The notes below the pieces were generated by a model. That model saw only the letters and a list, made by a program, of their open reading frames with translations, was not told the origin of the DNA and made no database searches. The position numbers and the translations under genes are program-made. Positions 22,905 through 33,515 of a DNA stretch of 64,000 bases are shown here, one piece after another. Within the stretch, counting starts at the first letter, position 1; each line of letters begins with the position of its first letter. Source of the stretch: Trichobilharzia szidati (lineage: Eukaryota; Platyhelminthes; Trematoda; Strigeidida; Schistosomatidae); the NCBI GenBank assembly GCA_944472155.2, contig OX235272.1:10276354-10340353 (forward strand), given 5' to 3'.

Positions 22905-23345
22905 TGGTACACGCCTGTTTTATTTACTAATTAAAACTTGCCATACATATCAGCTAACACGACACCATCACGTTTGTTCAAACTTTCTGGATTGAGACAT
23001 ATATCTATAGCCTGTAAAACCAATATTTTTTTATATGAACTGAAATCATTTTGTAGAATCTTTATTAATTTAAAATCAATCTTGTTTCCCGATTCTGTTG
23101 AAAGTAGTACCATTGCTGACCTTGTTTTCCGAATTCTTTAAACCTAGAGGAGTTTTGAGAACTAAATTTAGGCTGTGTTTGTGCTGTTTGGCTCTGATAT
23201 TTACCAGTCTGAAAGTTTCTCCTACATATGCAACACCACAATCGTCGTGACTGTCAAGGATTCTCTGTATCTCCTTACTACGAGGAGTTACTACAAGACA
23301 AGGAAGTGACAATACGGATCTGGAGTGTCTTCTTTCGATGAAGGC
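22905..23345 (-). mobile_element. Penelope-like element fragment (lineage B-like)
   Basis: Minus strand 23312-23076 encodes EIQRILDSHD, CGVAYVGETFRLVNIRAKQH (GIY-YIG type), then TESGNKIDFKLIKILQNDF (23094-23040), parallel to ESGHKIDFDNIEIIQKNF of the 12.8-kb copy. Two frames are needed, so it is a pseudogene. Confidence 0.7.
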
Positions 23346-23399
23346 AGATATGGGACGTGCATATCATGTTTAAGGCTGATAAGATTGTCTAGACTGCAG

Positions 23400-23775
23400 A
23401 AGAAATACGAAGATATGTTATAGAAGTGTTAGAAAGAAGACATTTGGCCAACTGATGGACATACACTCAAAGAAACTCTCAGTACTTCAGTCGTTATGAA
23501 TAGGGAAATGGAAATAGACTGAACATGCGCACTAGGAAGGTATTGAAGTGACAACACACTCCACACTAATCGTTTAATGGAATACGAATGGGCAGTGACG
23601 ATTAAGGGTGGGTGTCCGATGACTACCTGAAGATTATATGAAGAGGAAATTAAAATTTGTAGGCGGTCGTAGAACTGGTAAAAAGTGATAGCAAATAACT
23701 GGCACGAGTGGAAATATACCAATGAGGCCTTATGCTCCATTTGGAAACCAAGGGTTGAGTGATATTACTATTATG
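23400..23775 (+). mobile_element. RTE-1 3' fragment, strongly decayed
   Basis: Identified mainly by its end: GAGGCCTTATGCTCC, GGAAACCAAGGG and an ATTACTATTAT tail. Confidence 0.5.
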
Positions 23776-23854
23776 GCTTTTCCGGTAGCTTTTTAGCATA
23801 AACTTCCTCCTATTCAGTGTCTCCAGTTTTGAAAAAAGTGCTAAATTTGTTCGC

Positions 23855-24990
23855 TGCACCTTCTTAGATTACACATCTGCTTTTGACTCGGTGGTACCTA
23901 GTAATATTTTGTTAAATAAGCTTGTTGAAACTCAAACTGACTGTTGGGTTGTCAAATGGCTGCATTCTTATTTCTCAGAAAGAAAGTGGGACACTGTATG
24001 TCAGGTAATGTGGTCCACTTCATTGCTTACTGAGGCTGGTGGCCTTCAAGCAGCTGTTCTTTCTCCTTGCATGACTCACTTGCCTCACTCTGATGAAATG
24101 AACTGTGCTGAATATGTGGGCGATCTAAGTGTTTCAATTCCTGTTAACTACCAGCTAGACTGTAGTAAGATGAACAACTTTCTATAAGGAGTCAGCAAAT
24201 GGTCCTCGTCTAATGGTATTAAACTGAATCTTTCCAAATGTCAGACTGTTAATTTCAGTTTCCGATATAAAAGAAAGTTAACTGATGAAGCTGTTGGTTC
24301 CTATGACTGTTGCAAAATTGATGATAGTGATACAGAAATCAGGTCTGACGTTAAGTATCTTGAACTTATTCTTTCTTTTGATCTATCCTGGTCTTCCCAT
24401 GTCTTAGTGATTTCTAAAAGAATATTTCGTCTGACTTTTTACATTAAGAAGAGGTTAAGGCGCTCAGGCATAACTCAACCCCTCATCCTCTTACAGTTTT
24501 TCCACTCTTGCACCTTACCTATTTTTCCTTACTCTCCACCTTTATTCCTTGTTGGGTTGCTTAAAAATGACTATATCATAATTCGTAGAACACTGAAGAC
24601 TGACTGTCAGTAGGGAGAGTGGTGGCATCCCATTGGGTAGCATCGTTGACATCGTCATTGATAAGCACTTAATTTCATTGTTGGTATTAGATGGTTGGAG
24701 GCAATCGGCAGGAAACCTTGGACCTAGGTTTCGTGCTAGTTGGCACTCATCAGCAAGGCGTATCTGCAACCTAGAAGGAACTCATGTCCCTTCTGAGACT
24801 CTAACCCGCGTCACCCAGTGCTGTAGTCAGAGACGTTATCACTGAGCTATTCAGGCTCGCGATTGACCTCGATCTAAAATTCAATTAAAGTTTTTATTTG
24901 TATTTTGAGTAAATTAGATGCGATATATTGTGACAAGTGCTAAGAATTTCATTCTATATTATAAGTACTGGTTTGTTTTGGAATAAAGCA
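23855..24990 (+). mobile_element. CR1-like LINE, 3' half, pseudogene
   Basis: Encodes a damaged reverse transcriptase: FLDYTSAFDSVVPSNILLNKL (motif A region), AAVLSPCMTHLPHSDEMN, AEYVGDLSVS where YVDD would be expected (first catalytic Asp changed to Gly), then LNLSKCQTVNFSFRYK and DLSWSSHVLVISKRIFRLTFY. A SINE-E (24689-24872) lies in its 3' part. It ends with the CR1 tail TTTGGAATAAAGC and a TTATTATTG repeat. Confidence 0.82.
24689..24872 (-). mobile_element. SINE-E (third tRNA-derived family)
   Basis: Minus strand: GAATAGCTCAGTGATAACG (A box) and GCGGGTTAGAGTCTCAG (decayed B box), then a body with CTAGCACGAAACCTAGG. The same unit recurs at 37150-37360. It sits inside the CR1 copy. Confidence 0.65.
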
Positions 24991-25369
24991 GATTATTATT
25001 GTTATCATCATGGTAACGAACTTCAGGCTATCTCATCAGTAATTCCTCGTTAAGTAAAAAATTTTTTAAAAGTCTGTTTGTTTGTTGATAACAATTCAAT
25101 AACATTAAAATTAGATCACATCGAATTTTTCTTTATATTCTTTTTCTGTTCAAAGACAAGTCGTCTCTGTAACAAAATGTAATATCACATATTCGACAAT
25201 ATTAAGGACAAACGACATTCATTCAATATTCAATGTTAAATTTTGTTTTTATAAATCATACTCACTATTATCTATCAATTTAAGCGGTAAATTTAAATAA
25301 AATATATGAGTAATAAGACTGAGAGTAAATTAATCAATAAAATGACTAGTCAGTGCATATATATGTTGA
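24991..25369. other. no recognised feature; AT-rich downstream of the receptor gene
   Basis: Intergenic or beyond the 3' end of the receptor transcript. No coding or repeat signal identified. Confidence 0.4.
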
Positions 25370-25375
25370 TTTATT
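25370..25375 (-). promoter_or_regulatory. possible poly(A) signal of the receptor gene
   Basis: AATAAA on the minus strand about 260 nt after the receptor stop. It is the first perfect hexamer I find downstream of the stop, but the region is AT-rich, so chance is likely. Confidence 0.3.
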
Positions 25376-25633
25376 TAAATTTTAAATCAATAAATGCGCC
25401 AAATAAATTTAAATACTCAACTAAATTTATCACACAATGATCAAATTGTTTGTTTAAATGGATAAATAATGAAACTATGGAGATAATTCTGCTTTTTTGT
25501 AAATGTACAAATAAAATGAGAGGATAGAGCAGTGACGGTCAACTGTACTTTTGAATTTCCTTGGGGTAGTTGGTTCGTTGGTTAGTTGTGCACATTTAGA
25601 AGAGTTCTATAGACAAAGGGCATTTTAGTTGCG

Positions 25634-26820
25634 TCATAATGTTCGATTATGTAATAATGAATTTAAATGTTGACGTAATAATGTATAATAAATTTGTAGC
25701 TGGGAATTCTTTTCATTCTCATCTAATGATATTGACGAATTTAATAAATTCTTAAATAATTCATTTGAATAATTGCTAAAATTATTTTGAGCTGTGTCAA
25801 GTTCATTGTTTAACTTATTCGATTCAATGTGTTCAACATTACTAGTATTATTCAACGGGGATATTGAACAAGTTTCATAGGTTTTATTATTATTATTACT
25901 ATTATTTGTCTGTGTAGAATTTATGGATGAACAAGACGAGGATATTTTCGACAATGGTGATAAAGATGGTGATGACTGGGATGTGATGACATTCACACTA
26001 CTACTAATACTACTACTACTATTACTACCATTATAAGTAGTCTCTTTATGCGGTGAAAATTCATGTGAGTTATAATTGTCATTCATTGATTTACTTCTGA
26101 CAGGATAATCGTTACTGTTGGGAATTGTAGGAGACTCTGCAGATTTAACTACGTCTGACAACCATGATGAACTATGACTGGGATGATTGTTAACGAAGTT
26201 GAAGGGAACAGCACTGCTGTTATCTTCACACTGTGATAAAGGCACAGTTGAACTGCATATGGAGGATAGATACCTGGACAAAGGACTCTTTAAAGGTAGC
26301 ACATCATTAGGGTGCTTGATCACACAGTCCGTAAGTGGACTGAACAATGGAAATGAGGTCTTGTCAAGTTTCTCTGACGACACAGGGGTTGACTGAGATA
26401 TTGGGAATCCTCCAGATGATGGTAGAGAGTGACGAGTGGAAGAGAAGGCTGGTGCGGGTGGCTGTAAAAAAGAATGCCTCCCAGGATTTAGATATGACAT
26501 TAAATTTTGTCCAAAAGTTGGATTAAACTTCTGCATCACTTGAATTCCTTGAAAAGAAAGTGATTTTTCAAAAATTTCTTTAATCAGCACTTCTATCCTT
26601 TTTTGTCCATAGTCTATAGTTGGTAAAAACCTTTCCTGTAACCATAGTAACAAAGATGGCGAGGAGGCGGTTTGTTTTAACTTTGGTAGGCGTAAAAGTA
26701 GACGACCAAAACGAAATGGTTGATAATGTGAATAATGATATCTGTCGTGTTCTTCTAAAGCACACTGAATTCTTTCTTGAATAGAATCGATAACACCGGG
26801 ATCTTTTAAACCAGGCGCTT
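25634..26820 (-). CDS. COUP-TF-like nuclear receptor, terminal exon (LBD helices 9-11 plus long C-terminal extension)
   Basis: Last exon of the receptor, minus strand, acceptor TTTATTTTAG ending at 26821, stop codon at 25636-25634. About 395 residues. The first ~95 carry LBD helices 9-11: APGLKDPGVIDSIQERIQ, then CALEEH, then PFRFGRLLLRLPKL, the dimer-interface motif of NR2 receptors, then IEVLIKEIFEKSLSF, matching the COUP-TF end IETLIRDML..S.F. In COUP-TF the protein stops about 10 residues later; here about 300 more residues follow, rich in Ser and Asn with homopolymer-like runs. I see no convincing AF-2 helix 12. The extension is uninterrupted for some 900 nt, which argues that it is real coding sequence rather than read-through. 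Confidence 0.88.
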
Positions 26821-27029
26821 CTAAAATAAAACGAGCAAATGAGTTATTGATTATTTAATTGAACATTGAGTTCTTTCTCGTCTTAATATATTTTAAAAAA
26901 AGAGATTTAAAAACGATCTGCAACAAATAAGATGTTCAAAGGTTAATTAAAACGGAATTAGGATCAAAATAGTTGCGATTTTTTCAGGCCAGTGAATGCC
27001 AACCGAATAGATGGATTTTTGATGTGGTT

Positions 27030-27835
27030 GTGTTTTCTGAGCTGGATAGTTCATTTGCGAAGCTTTCATCACCCTACTAGGTTACATCTTCAGCGCATAC
27101 TTCAATTTGAATTAAAGTGAGCTTTTAGATTTCTCCACAAGTTTATAAGTCATCTCTCATGCTGACCTTGGACGTGATTGGTTGTTTTTTTGTTTCCACA
27201 CCTTCTAGGCTACTTATATTGGAACTGATTGTTTCTTTGACTTGAACTTTGAGCCTTTATGTGTGAGGTTTCTTTCTTATCGGTTGATAAATTTTGTCAA
27301 GGGGACGTCCCCTTCGTCTTTGTATTCATGAACATAAACTAACCGTCAAAAGACATGACATCCACTCCCTCATATCACTACATACAGACAACCACGGACA
27401 TCAATTCGACTGGGACAACCAGCGCTCAAATTTTAGACTGAGGAAACACCGAGAATGCTAGAGAATTTTTAGAAGCCTGCCTGGTATTCCAGTGAATCGT
27501 CGATCAATTGAAACATCGGCATAGACAAAATTTACCAACCGATAAGTAGAAAACCTCGCATACAAAGGATCAGAGTTCAAGTCAAGGAAACAACCATCAC
27601 CAATACAGTTAGCTTAGAATGTGTGAAAACACACAAAACAACCAGTCAGGTTCAAGGTCAGCGGGAGGGATGACTAATAAACTTGTGGAGAAATCTAAAA
27701 GCTCACTTCAATGAATTGAAGTACGCGCTGAAGATGTTGCCTTGTAGGGTGATGAAAACTTCGCAAATAAAATATCCAGCTCAGAGAACACAACCACATC
27801 AAAATCATCCACTTGAGTTACAAATCTTCTCCATC
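27030..27835. mobile_element. PLE lineage C fragment with inverted arms
   Basis: Left arm (about 27030-27300) is the reverse complement of the right arm (about 27530-27800). Between them, plus-strand remnants of the nuclease region: CATGAACATAAACTAACCG and CCAACCGATAAGTAGAAAACC match the 10.2-10.8 kb copy. Arms differ by small changes and indels. Each arm holds a hammerhead motif. Confidence 0.75.
27056..27097 (-). ncRNA. hammerhead motif in PLE lineage C, left arm
   Basis: Minus strand: TGCG (27097-27094), canonical core CTGAAGA (27093-27087), an imperfect stem II, GAAA (27067-27064), GCTT, then CGCA (27059-27056), which pairs with TGCG as stem I. Stem III would be minimal (one or two pairs), as in PLE hammerheads thought to act as dimers. 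The triplet would be CTT. Confidence 0.55.
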
Positions 27836-28264
27836 ATATGTAAATGTTACGAGCGGATTAGATGGATACTTAGTGGTTCGCTGGTAGAAAGCTCATCAGA
27901 CATGCATGTAGTCTAGGTTCAACCCCTGATTGATGTGTGCTTCAAAACCTTAGCTATGTTGATAGTTGATAATAAGACTAGAAAAGAGAGAGAAGATTGG
28001 GCAGTCATGCAAAGTAAAAGTAAAAACGTCACCGCCACTGAAACTTCAAAGTTTGAAGCCCGATGTTCCATCTAGAACTCAAGGAATGAAAAACGGGATG
28101 AATATAAAACGTGCTTGTTTCGTGATTTGGTAATCCTATGATCACTCTTTGGTAGGGGATAATTGGGGGAAGAGGACGGGATGGACTACCGATGATTCTC
28201 AAACATAACCAGAACATGTATCTATCATCTTTGACAGTTTCAGAAGGAACATTTATTACTAGCA
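27836..28264. other. unassigned; possible RTE-1 end
   Basis: GAAGCCCGATGTTCC at 28059 recalls the RTE-1 3' end. A GTTCAACCCC at about 27920 could be a decayed Pol III B box. A 78-codon minus-strand open stretch shows no domain. Confidence 0.35.
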
Positions 28265-28399
28265 TCTCAGATTGTGCATCCTAGTTTAGGCAGCAGCCTG
28301 GTTTTCAATGATTCTCTAAGTGATTTGAGCAGGAGAAATATGTATACTATCGATTGATTGAGATGAGTATTTGTACACTACTCACTCACACATCAACCA

Positions 28400-28720
28400 G
28401 TGGTGATTTTCCCTTGTGAGTCTTCGAGTTTGTGTGACTATTAGACATTACTCATCTGAGAAATCCAGATATTCTGGAGTCTTCTTATCGGTCTAGTGCT
28501 TTCCTGTCTTTTCTCTCCCCACAGCAATACAAGAAGGGAGGAATACGCTGGATCACCGATGAGAAGACTCTATAAGATCTGGATTTCTCAGATGATTAAA
28601 GTCTATTGGTCACAAAAACTTGAAGACTTACAGGAGAAAAAACAACAGATTGTCAGAAGAGACTGGTAGGTAGTGAAGACAGGACTTCGAGTGAACATAA
28701 GGAAGCAGGCTGGCTGGATT
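28400..28720. mobile_element. RTE-1 fragments in opposite orientations
   Basis: 28410-28500 (minus) and 28550-28700 (plus) both match the RTE-1 stretch around the FADD box (CTGGATTTCTCAGATGATT, then GAAGACTTACAGG). A small inverted repeat results. Confidence 0.6.
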
Positions 28721-28734
28721 CAACATAGAATTTG

Positions 28735-29588
28735 GCACCGAAGTGCAACAGTTCGAGTTGCCACGTTCCAAATAGCACACAAAGGTAGACAAGAAAATGA
28801 GTGAAGAGAATCAATAGAGTTTTGACAAGTATAAGAGTGGAACAGAATGAGTAATGGTAGAAAGGAATATGAAAGATTACAGAGACTGAATACATCTGCG
28901 TAAGCCATTGACAACGATTTTGAGCCATGTCACCTAGTGTCTCCAGCCATTGGTTCTTAGAGTCCCGAGGGCCCCAACCCGGAAGTCTGCATCTCCCTAC
29001 CTGACTCAGTTTAACTGTCAGGGATTTCATGGATTGATTGATGCGATGTTTTTGTTTGGCCACCACTTACTCTTTTCCAACCTGCACCTATATCAGCTAG
29101 TAATGCCCGTCGGGCTGGGGGAGGCGATGGTTAGGCATGCGCAGCACGTGACCTAGCCATCTCAATCTATGTAACTTTATGGCCTCTTCGATTGATTTTC
29201 GCTCTTTGCCCAACACTCTACGCCTGACGTCAACATTACTTACCTTATTATACCACCTAACGCGAGAAAGAGATCGTAAACAACTGTGGTCAAAAACAGA
29301 CAATCTCTTCATGTCTTCCGCTCTCAATGGCCACGTCTCACCGCCATAGAGAAGGACGGAGCGAACTGATGAGCAGTATACACGTCCCTTGGTTGACAGC
29401 CGGATGTCACGCCTACGCCAGAGACGGTGTAAGTTAGCGAAAGCAGCCTGAGCTTTTTGGATCCGTGCTGAGATTTCGTCACCAATCAATCCGTTGGTGC
29501 TGATACAACTTCCCAAATAGGTGAAGTGGTCAACATGTTCTATCACTTCACTCACTCCCTATCACTAAGCTAGGAGTTGACGTAGTTC
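28735..29588 (-). mobile_element. RTE-2 3' fragment, copy a
   Basis: Minus strand 29555-29097 gives an open stretch of 152 residues: EVIEHVDHFTYLGSCIS, RIQKAQAAFANLHRLW, VYCSSVRSVLLYGGETW, CLRSLSRVRWYNKVSN, LRWLGHVLRMPNHRLP, the C-terminal region of the LINE protein after the reverse transcriptase. The 3' untranslated part runs to 28735 (GAATTTGGCACC on the plus strand). Very similar to the 34742-35610 copy. Confidence 0.82.
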
Positions 29589-29597
29589 AGACCTGTC

Positions 29598-29700
29598 AAT
29601 GGTCCAGTGGCTGAATGGTATACGAGCTTGCCTTGTAACCGGAAGGTCCTGGGTTCGAATCCCAGTGGGTGCGTACTGCCGATGATTCCCAAACATAAGG
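29598..29700 (+). mobile_element. SINE-A fragment (tRNA-like part)
   Basis: GGTCCAGTGGCTGAATGG (A box), CCTTGTAACCGGAAGG, GGGTTCGAATCCC (perfect B box), then GTACTGCCGATGATTCCC: truncated within stem II of the ribozyme. A short RTE-1-like piece follows to 29765. Confidence 0.75.
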
Positions 29701-29769
29701 AAGACGGAGATGATGAAGATTACAAACCGATAGCAACAACAACCAGCACTAATCACTGTCAACGCAGGT

Positions 29770-30400
29770 CACTCACTTTATTATAGATAAGATTTTATTT
29801 TGATAAAGTCACACAGTGTGTTATACAATAATATTAACTGATGACCACGTTTCGAGCACAATTTATTGCTACTCATAATCATATCAAGTCACTCACTCAC
29901 ACAACTTTTTACTTCATTTATGTACACTAGTAAAATTGATTCGACAAAATAGTATAATTTACAAAATACCTTTCAATGACTGTGAGTTAAGTCAACTACA
30001 TAGGTCAAACTAGTAGATCGGGAGTAGTGAGATTGCCTGTCAGAACATAAGAAATTAGCCAAGGTTAGAATGATAAGTAATTTAGAAAAAAGCACTCAGC
30101 AATTGCACTGCATGCATTAATGCACAACCACACAATAGAGTGGGTGAGACAGAGTTAAAATTCTAAAGAGTAATATATGTAGATGGGTGGAGAAAGAGAT
30201 AGAGGTTGATTACTGAATCCTGCCTAGTTCATCGAATCTACACCCAACACAACACATGCAATAGAAGTGACTCAATTAAAATACCAGAAATATGGAAGAT
30301 TTTATTACCACCAGTCAAATCAGAGGAGGATAATAAATAGTGTTAAAATGTATTCAATTCACATTATAACATTCTAACAAGTTATTTATTTATTTTGATG
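29770..30400 (+). mobile_element. Penelope-like element fragment, lineage D, with opposed upstream repeat
   Basis: 29790-29960 is the lineage-D terminal repeat in antisense (CTGATGACCACGTTTCGAGC). 29990-30340 is in sense and encodes VNYIGQTSRSGVVRLP, a GIY-YIG motif, before stops; its end (CCTAGTTCATCGAATCTACAC) matches the copies at 1610 and 34400. Confidence 0.72.
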
Positions 30401-31184
30401 AAGGACAGATCGAATTCTTCGAACCCTGTAAAAGTACTCACTCTTGCGCCTTGTGCTAAGTACACTGCAGCTTCACATTGATTTCAGAATAATGAATATA
30501 TATGTCTTACTTTTTCAACCCTGGGGCTGACATCTTTATCCGTCCCAGTTTTAGTTGAAATGATGCTTCCCAAGTGAGGTAAATGAAAGATTTCTCCCCC
30601 CCACCGCCCCAATGATGGTAGCTGGTGGTTCAAGCGGACAACGGTTTCGTCTTAGTTTGAAGCTCTTCAGCGGTGCACGCCGACTACCCCACTGGGGATA
30701 GAACTCGGGGTGTTCAGGGTTTGTGACGAAATCTACACTCAAATTTATCCAAATCCCTATTAATTCCAACAAACGGGATTTGACAAGCTTCTTCTGTATA
30801 CACACTTCAGAGTTCTCCCTGGGTAGCGTGAGAGCTTCTACAGTGGACAGAAGATGTATCAGAAAGTCCTTTAAAAGACTTGCTTGGTCTTACCTTATTC
30901 AACACTATTTCAATCAATCGTCAGAATGTATTAAGTGTGCGAAAATTCATTCAATTTCCAACCTTGACAGTTTGGCTACTAGACAATGGAAACTGGAATG
31001 ATGCATTTAAGAATAAAGCTCACAGTATTTTCCATTACTCCATTATGCAACATTCTGAGTATCTAAATTGCGTAACCTTTTTTCCGACTGTTCTTTATTC
31101 TGTGATCACTTATATATTTTCCAGTGCTGATTTACGGAGACGTGACTGATTTCAAATGGTACATGTTGTCACAAAGATTTAATT
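30401..31184. other. no recognised feature
   Basis: Intronic. 30620-30700 (GTTTCGTCTTAGTTTGAAGC, TTCAGCGGTGCACGC) may be a strongly decayed antisense SINE-A ribozyme. Otherwise nothing I can name. Confidence 0.35.
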
Positions 31185-31785
31185 TTCAAGTATTGGTTTT
31201 GTAGGGATTTTGTTTGATTGCGTGGAGGATTTCATCATGAGCTGACATTAGTTAGAGAACCATTGGAAAACCTGGGAGTACTCGACAGCTGTTTCGTCAT
31301 AGTTTGGGACTCTTCATCAGTACGCACCCACCGAGATTCGAACCCAGGACCTTCTGACTACAAGGCGAGTGAGCTCGTAGACCATTAAGCCACTGGGACC
31401 CGATCCAATGGCCCATGAATTTTAACTTCTGCCAATTCACGACATAGCCCGACCCCTAGCCAATGTCTTCGGCGAGTATTTGTCCTCACACCCCACCTGC
31501 CGCACCTTACTGGTTACGAATTCTCACTAGAACCCCAGGTAACTACCCAGCTGAATAGGGCAAGTCGCTAGTGAGCATCTCGTTGATATTCAAGTGTTGG
31601 TTTGTAGGGATTTGTAACCAGAAGGTCCTGGGTTTGAATCCCGGTGGGTGCGTACTGCTGAAGAGTTCCAATCTACGACGAAACAGTTGTCCAGTACTCC
31701 CAGGTTTTCCGATGGTTCTCTAACTAATGTCAGCTCGTGATGAAAATCCTGTAACCAATCAAATCCCTACAAACCAACACTTTAA
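31185..31785. mobile_element. SINE-A: full antisense unit, partial second unit, inverted sense half
   Basis: 31191-31594 is a full antisense unit (~404 bp). At 31595 the unit start recurs (GTTGGTTTGTAGGGATTT) and breaks after about 20 bp into a sense segment (31616-31785) beginning at TAACCAGAAGGTCCTGGG with B box GGGTTTGAATCCC and a well-preserved hammerhead. It ends with AATCCCTACAAACCAACAC, the complement of the left end. The best composite in the window. Confidence 0.82.
31652..31697 (+). ncRNA. hammerhead ribozyme motif in SINE-A (best copy)
   Basis: Stem I GTACTG (31652-31657) pairs perfectly with CAGTAC (31692-31697). Core CTGAAGA (31658-31664) fits CUGANGA. Stem II GTT...GAC (31665-31679) is shortened compared with the family GTCC/GGAC. 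GAAA (31680-31683), then the stem III segment ACAGTTGT and the triplet GTC (31689-31691). Predicted cleavage is between 31691 and 31692. Structure is read by eye. Confidence 0.75.
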
Positions 31786-33515
31786 AAAAAATTTTCTTCG
31801 CTGAATTTGCCTTTTATTATCTCCATGACTCAACGGGTATTTTTGGTGATTGGAAACACTTTTGTTGAAGAGCATGCACGAAGTCTTCGAAATGAACAGA
31901 ATTCACTGACTTGCAAGCGCGAATCGTGTTCCTTATGCTGAGTGCACTTTAGCTTCATATTGGTTTCAAAGTAATGAAGGTTCGAATTGGACATCCTCAG
32001 TGATGCCATCTGTAGCTGAAACGATGCTGCCTAAGATAAAATGCGAGAGACGACTTCGTTTAATTCGCCACCACCCCGCTTCCCGCCTTGAATGGTGGTA
32101 ATTGGTGCTTGTTGTTGGTTTTTTGCCCCTCACCCCTCCCTAGTGTATCTCCATCACCTCTGTCCTCTCTCAATGTGTATCTAAATTCCTGTATAATAAG
32201 TCTTATTAATTAATAGTACAGTTAAATAATATTTTAAAACTTCCCGCTATATTTTTGTTTGATTTTATTATTTTATCAGAACAAACTAAAAGGACAACTG
32301 TCATTGAAAGTTTTTAAAAAACAAAAACGAATTCAGAGTGGAAGATAATTATTCAACTTGTTATTTTCAATGTGTCAATTTATTCACAGTAGTATGCCTT
32401 GTTAACACTTTCATTGTATTCAATGTTCAATAGCCTTAATTTTTCTTTCCCAGTTGATTCCCTTGTTTGTTTGTTTGTTCTACATGCGTTTTTTGGTGGA
32501 GGGTATTTCAAAACCAGACATATAAATGTTATAACACTACTAATTTTGTAAAGTGTTTAACATGATAAGTTTAATTATATGTCATAGGCGCATTCAAGTA
32601 CACCCAAGTACACGGAAACACATGAATGTAGCATCTCCACCTATTAATTAGGCAGGTAATGTGGTGTTCTTCATTGCCTCAGTATCTTTAATTACATCTT
32701 TTGTAAGCATACAGCCTTCTTACATAGTGTACACGATTACTGTATCGAGATGTGCGTGTGCGTGTGTGAGACAAAGAGACAAAAATTTGACGCCAAGTAA
32801 TGATACTACTAATAAAAATAGTATGGATGTGTAACGTAAAAAATAATAACAAAGATGACGATTCTAACAAGATTTAAAAGCAATTGGGGGTATTGAGAAT
32901 TACATCGCCGTCTGTTCAGTGACTGCAAAAAAGGCACAGAAAAGGCTCATTGTTCTTTTTAATATGACTACGACTTATATTATTGTTGTTAACACGGATA
33001 CTTAATTTGTACTTGTACCTTGTGTTTGACAAAATGGAAGCAAAGGAAAGAAGATAGAAAGAAAAGTGGAGAGAGTAGTGAAATATCCCACTGATTGTCG
33101 AATAGACAGCAAGTCGGATGACTGAACAGCATGTCTTCACAGTACTAAAAACTTGGTAATTTCACCTTTCAAGGGGGCATTAGAAGGGTAATGATAGTTT
33201 AGAGAGGGAGAGAGAAGGAGGGGGAGCATAAGTTATGATGTAATAGTGTTAAGATGATAATAATTGGTGTTATCGTATCAAGGTACTCCATTTTTCTATA
33301 TACAATATCCTGCTGAGACATAAAAGTGACTGACGACTGAGTTTTCGGCGCAGAAGTGTTGCACTTCTGTGTAACAGTCCAACTGCACCCCCTCCACCCC
33401 TCCACACACGCCGTGCAAAACACAAAGGTAGACAAAATAGATAAAAGAACAGATTCAAAATAATTGTAATGAGCAGAAATGTACGCCGAAGGGAATGGTG
33501 TAACATGAGAAAACA
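31786..33515. other. no recognised feature (intronic)
   Basis: 1.7 kb. 33330-33380 recalls the RTE-2 3' end (GCAGAAGTGTTGCACTTCTG) but weakly. GT-rich run near 32755. Short open stretches lack domains. Confidence 0.4.

Noticed and set aside
25634..26535. C-terminal tail as intronic read-through of the receptor exon
   Set aside because: Frame stays open for about 900 nt in an AT-rich region where stops are frequent; no donor site with a plausible further exon seen.
26960..27300. Extra receptor exon just upstream of the terminal exon
   Set aside because: The sequence is the reverse complement of the PLE-C arm at 27530-27800, so it is transposon.
29598..29665. Second apparent tRNA gene with perfect B box
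   Set aside because: Same sequence as the SINE-A head found many times in the window.
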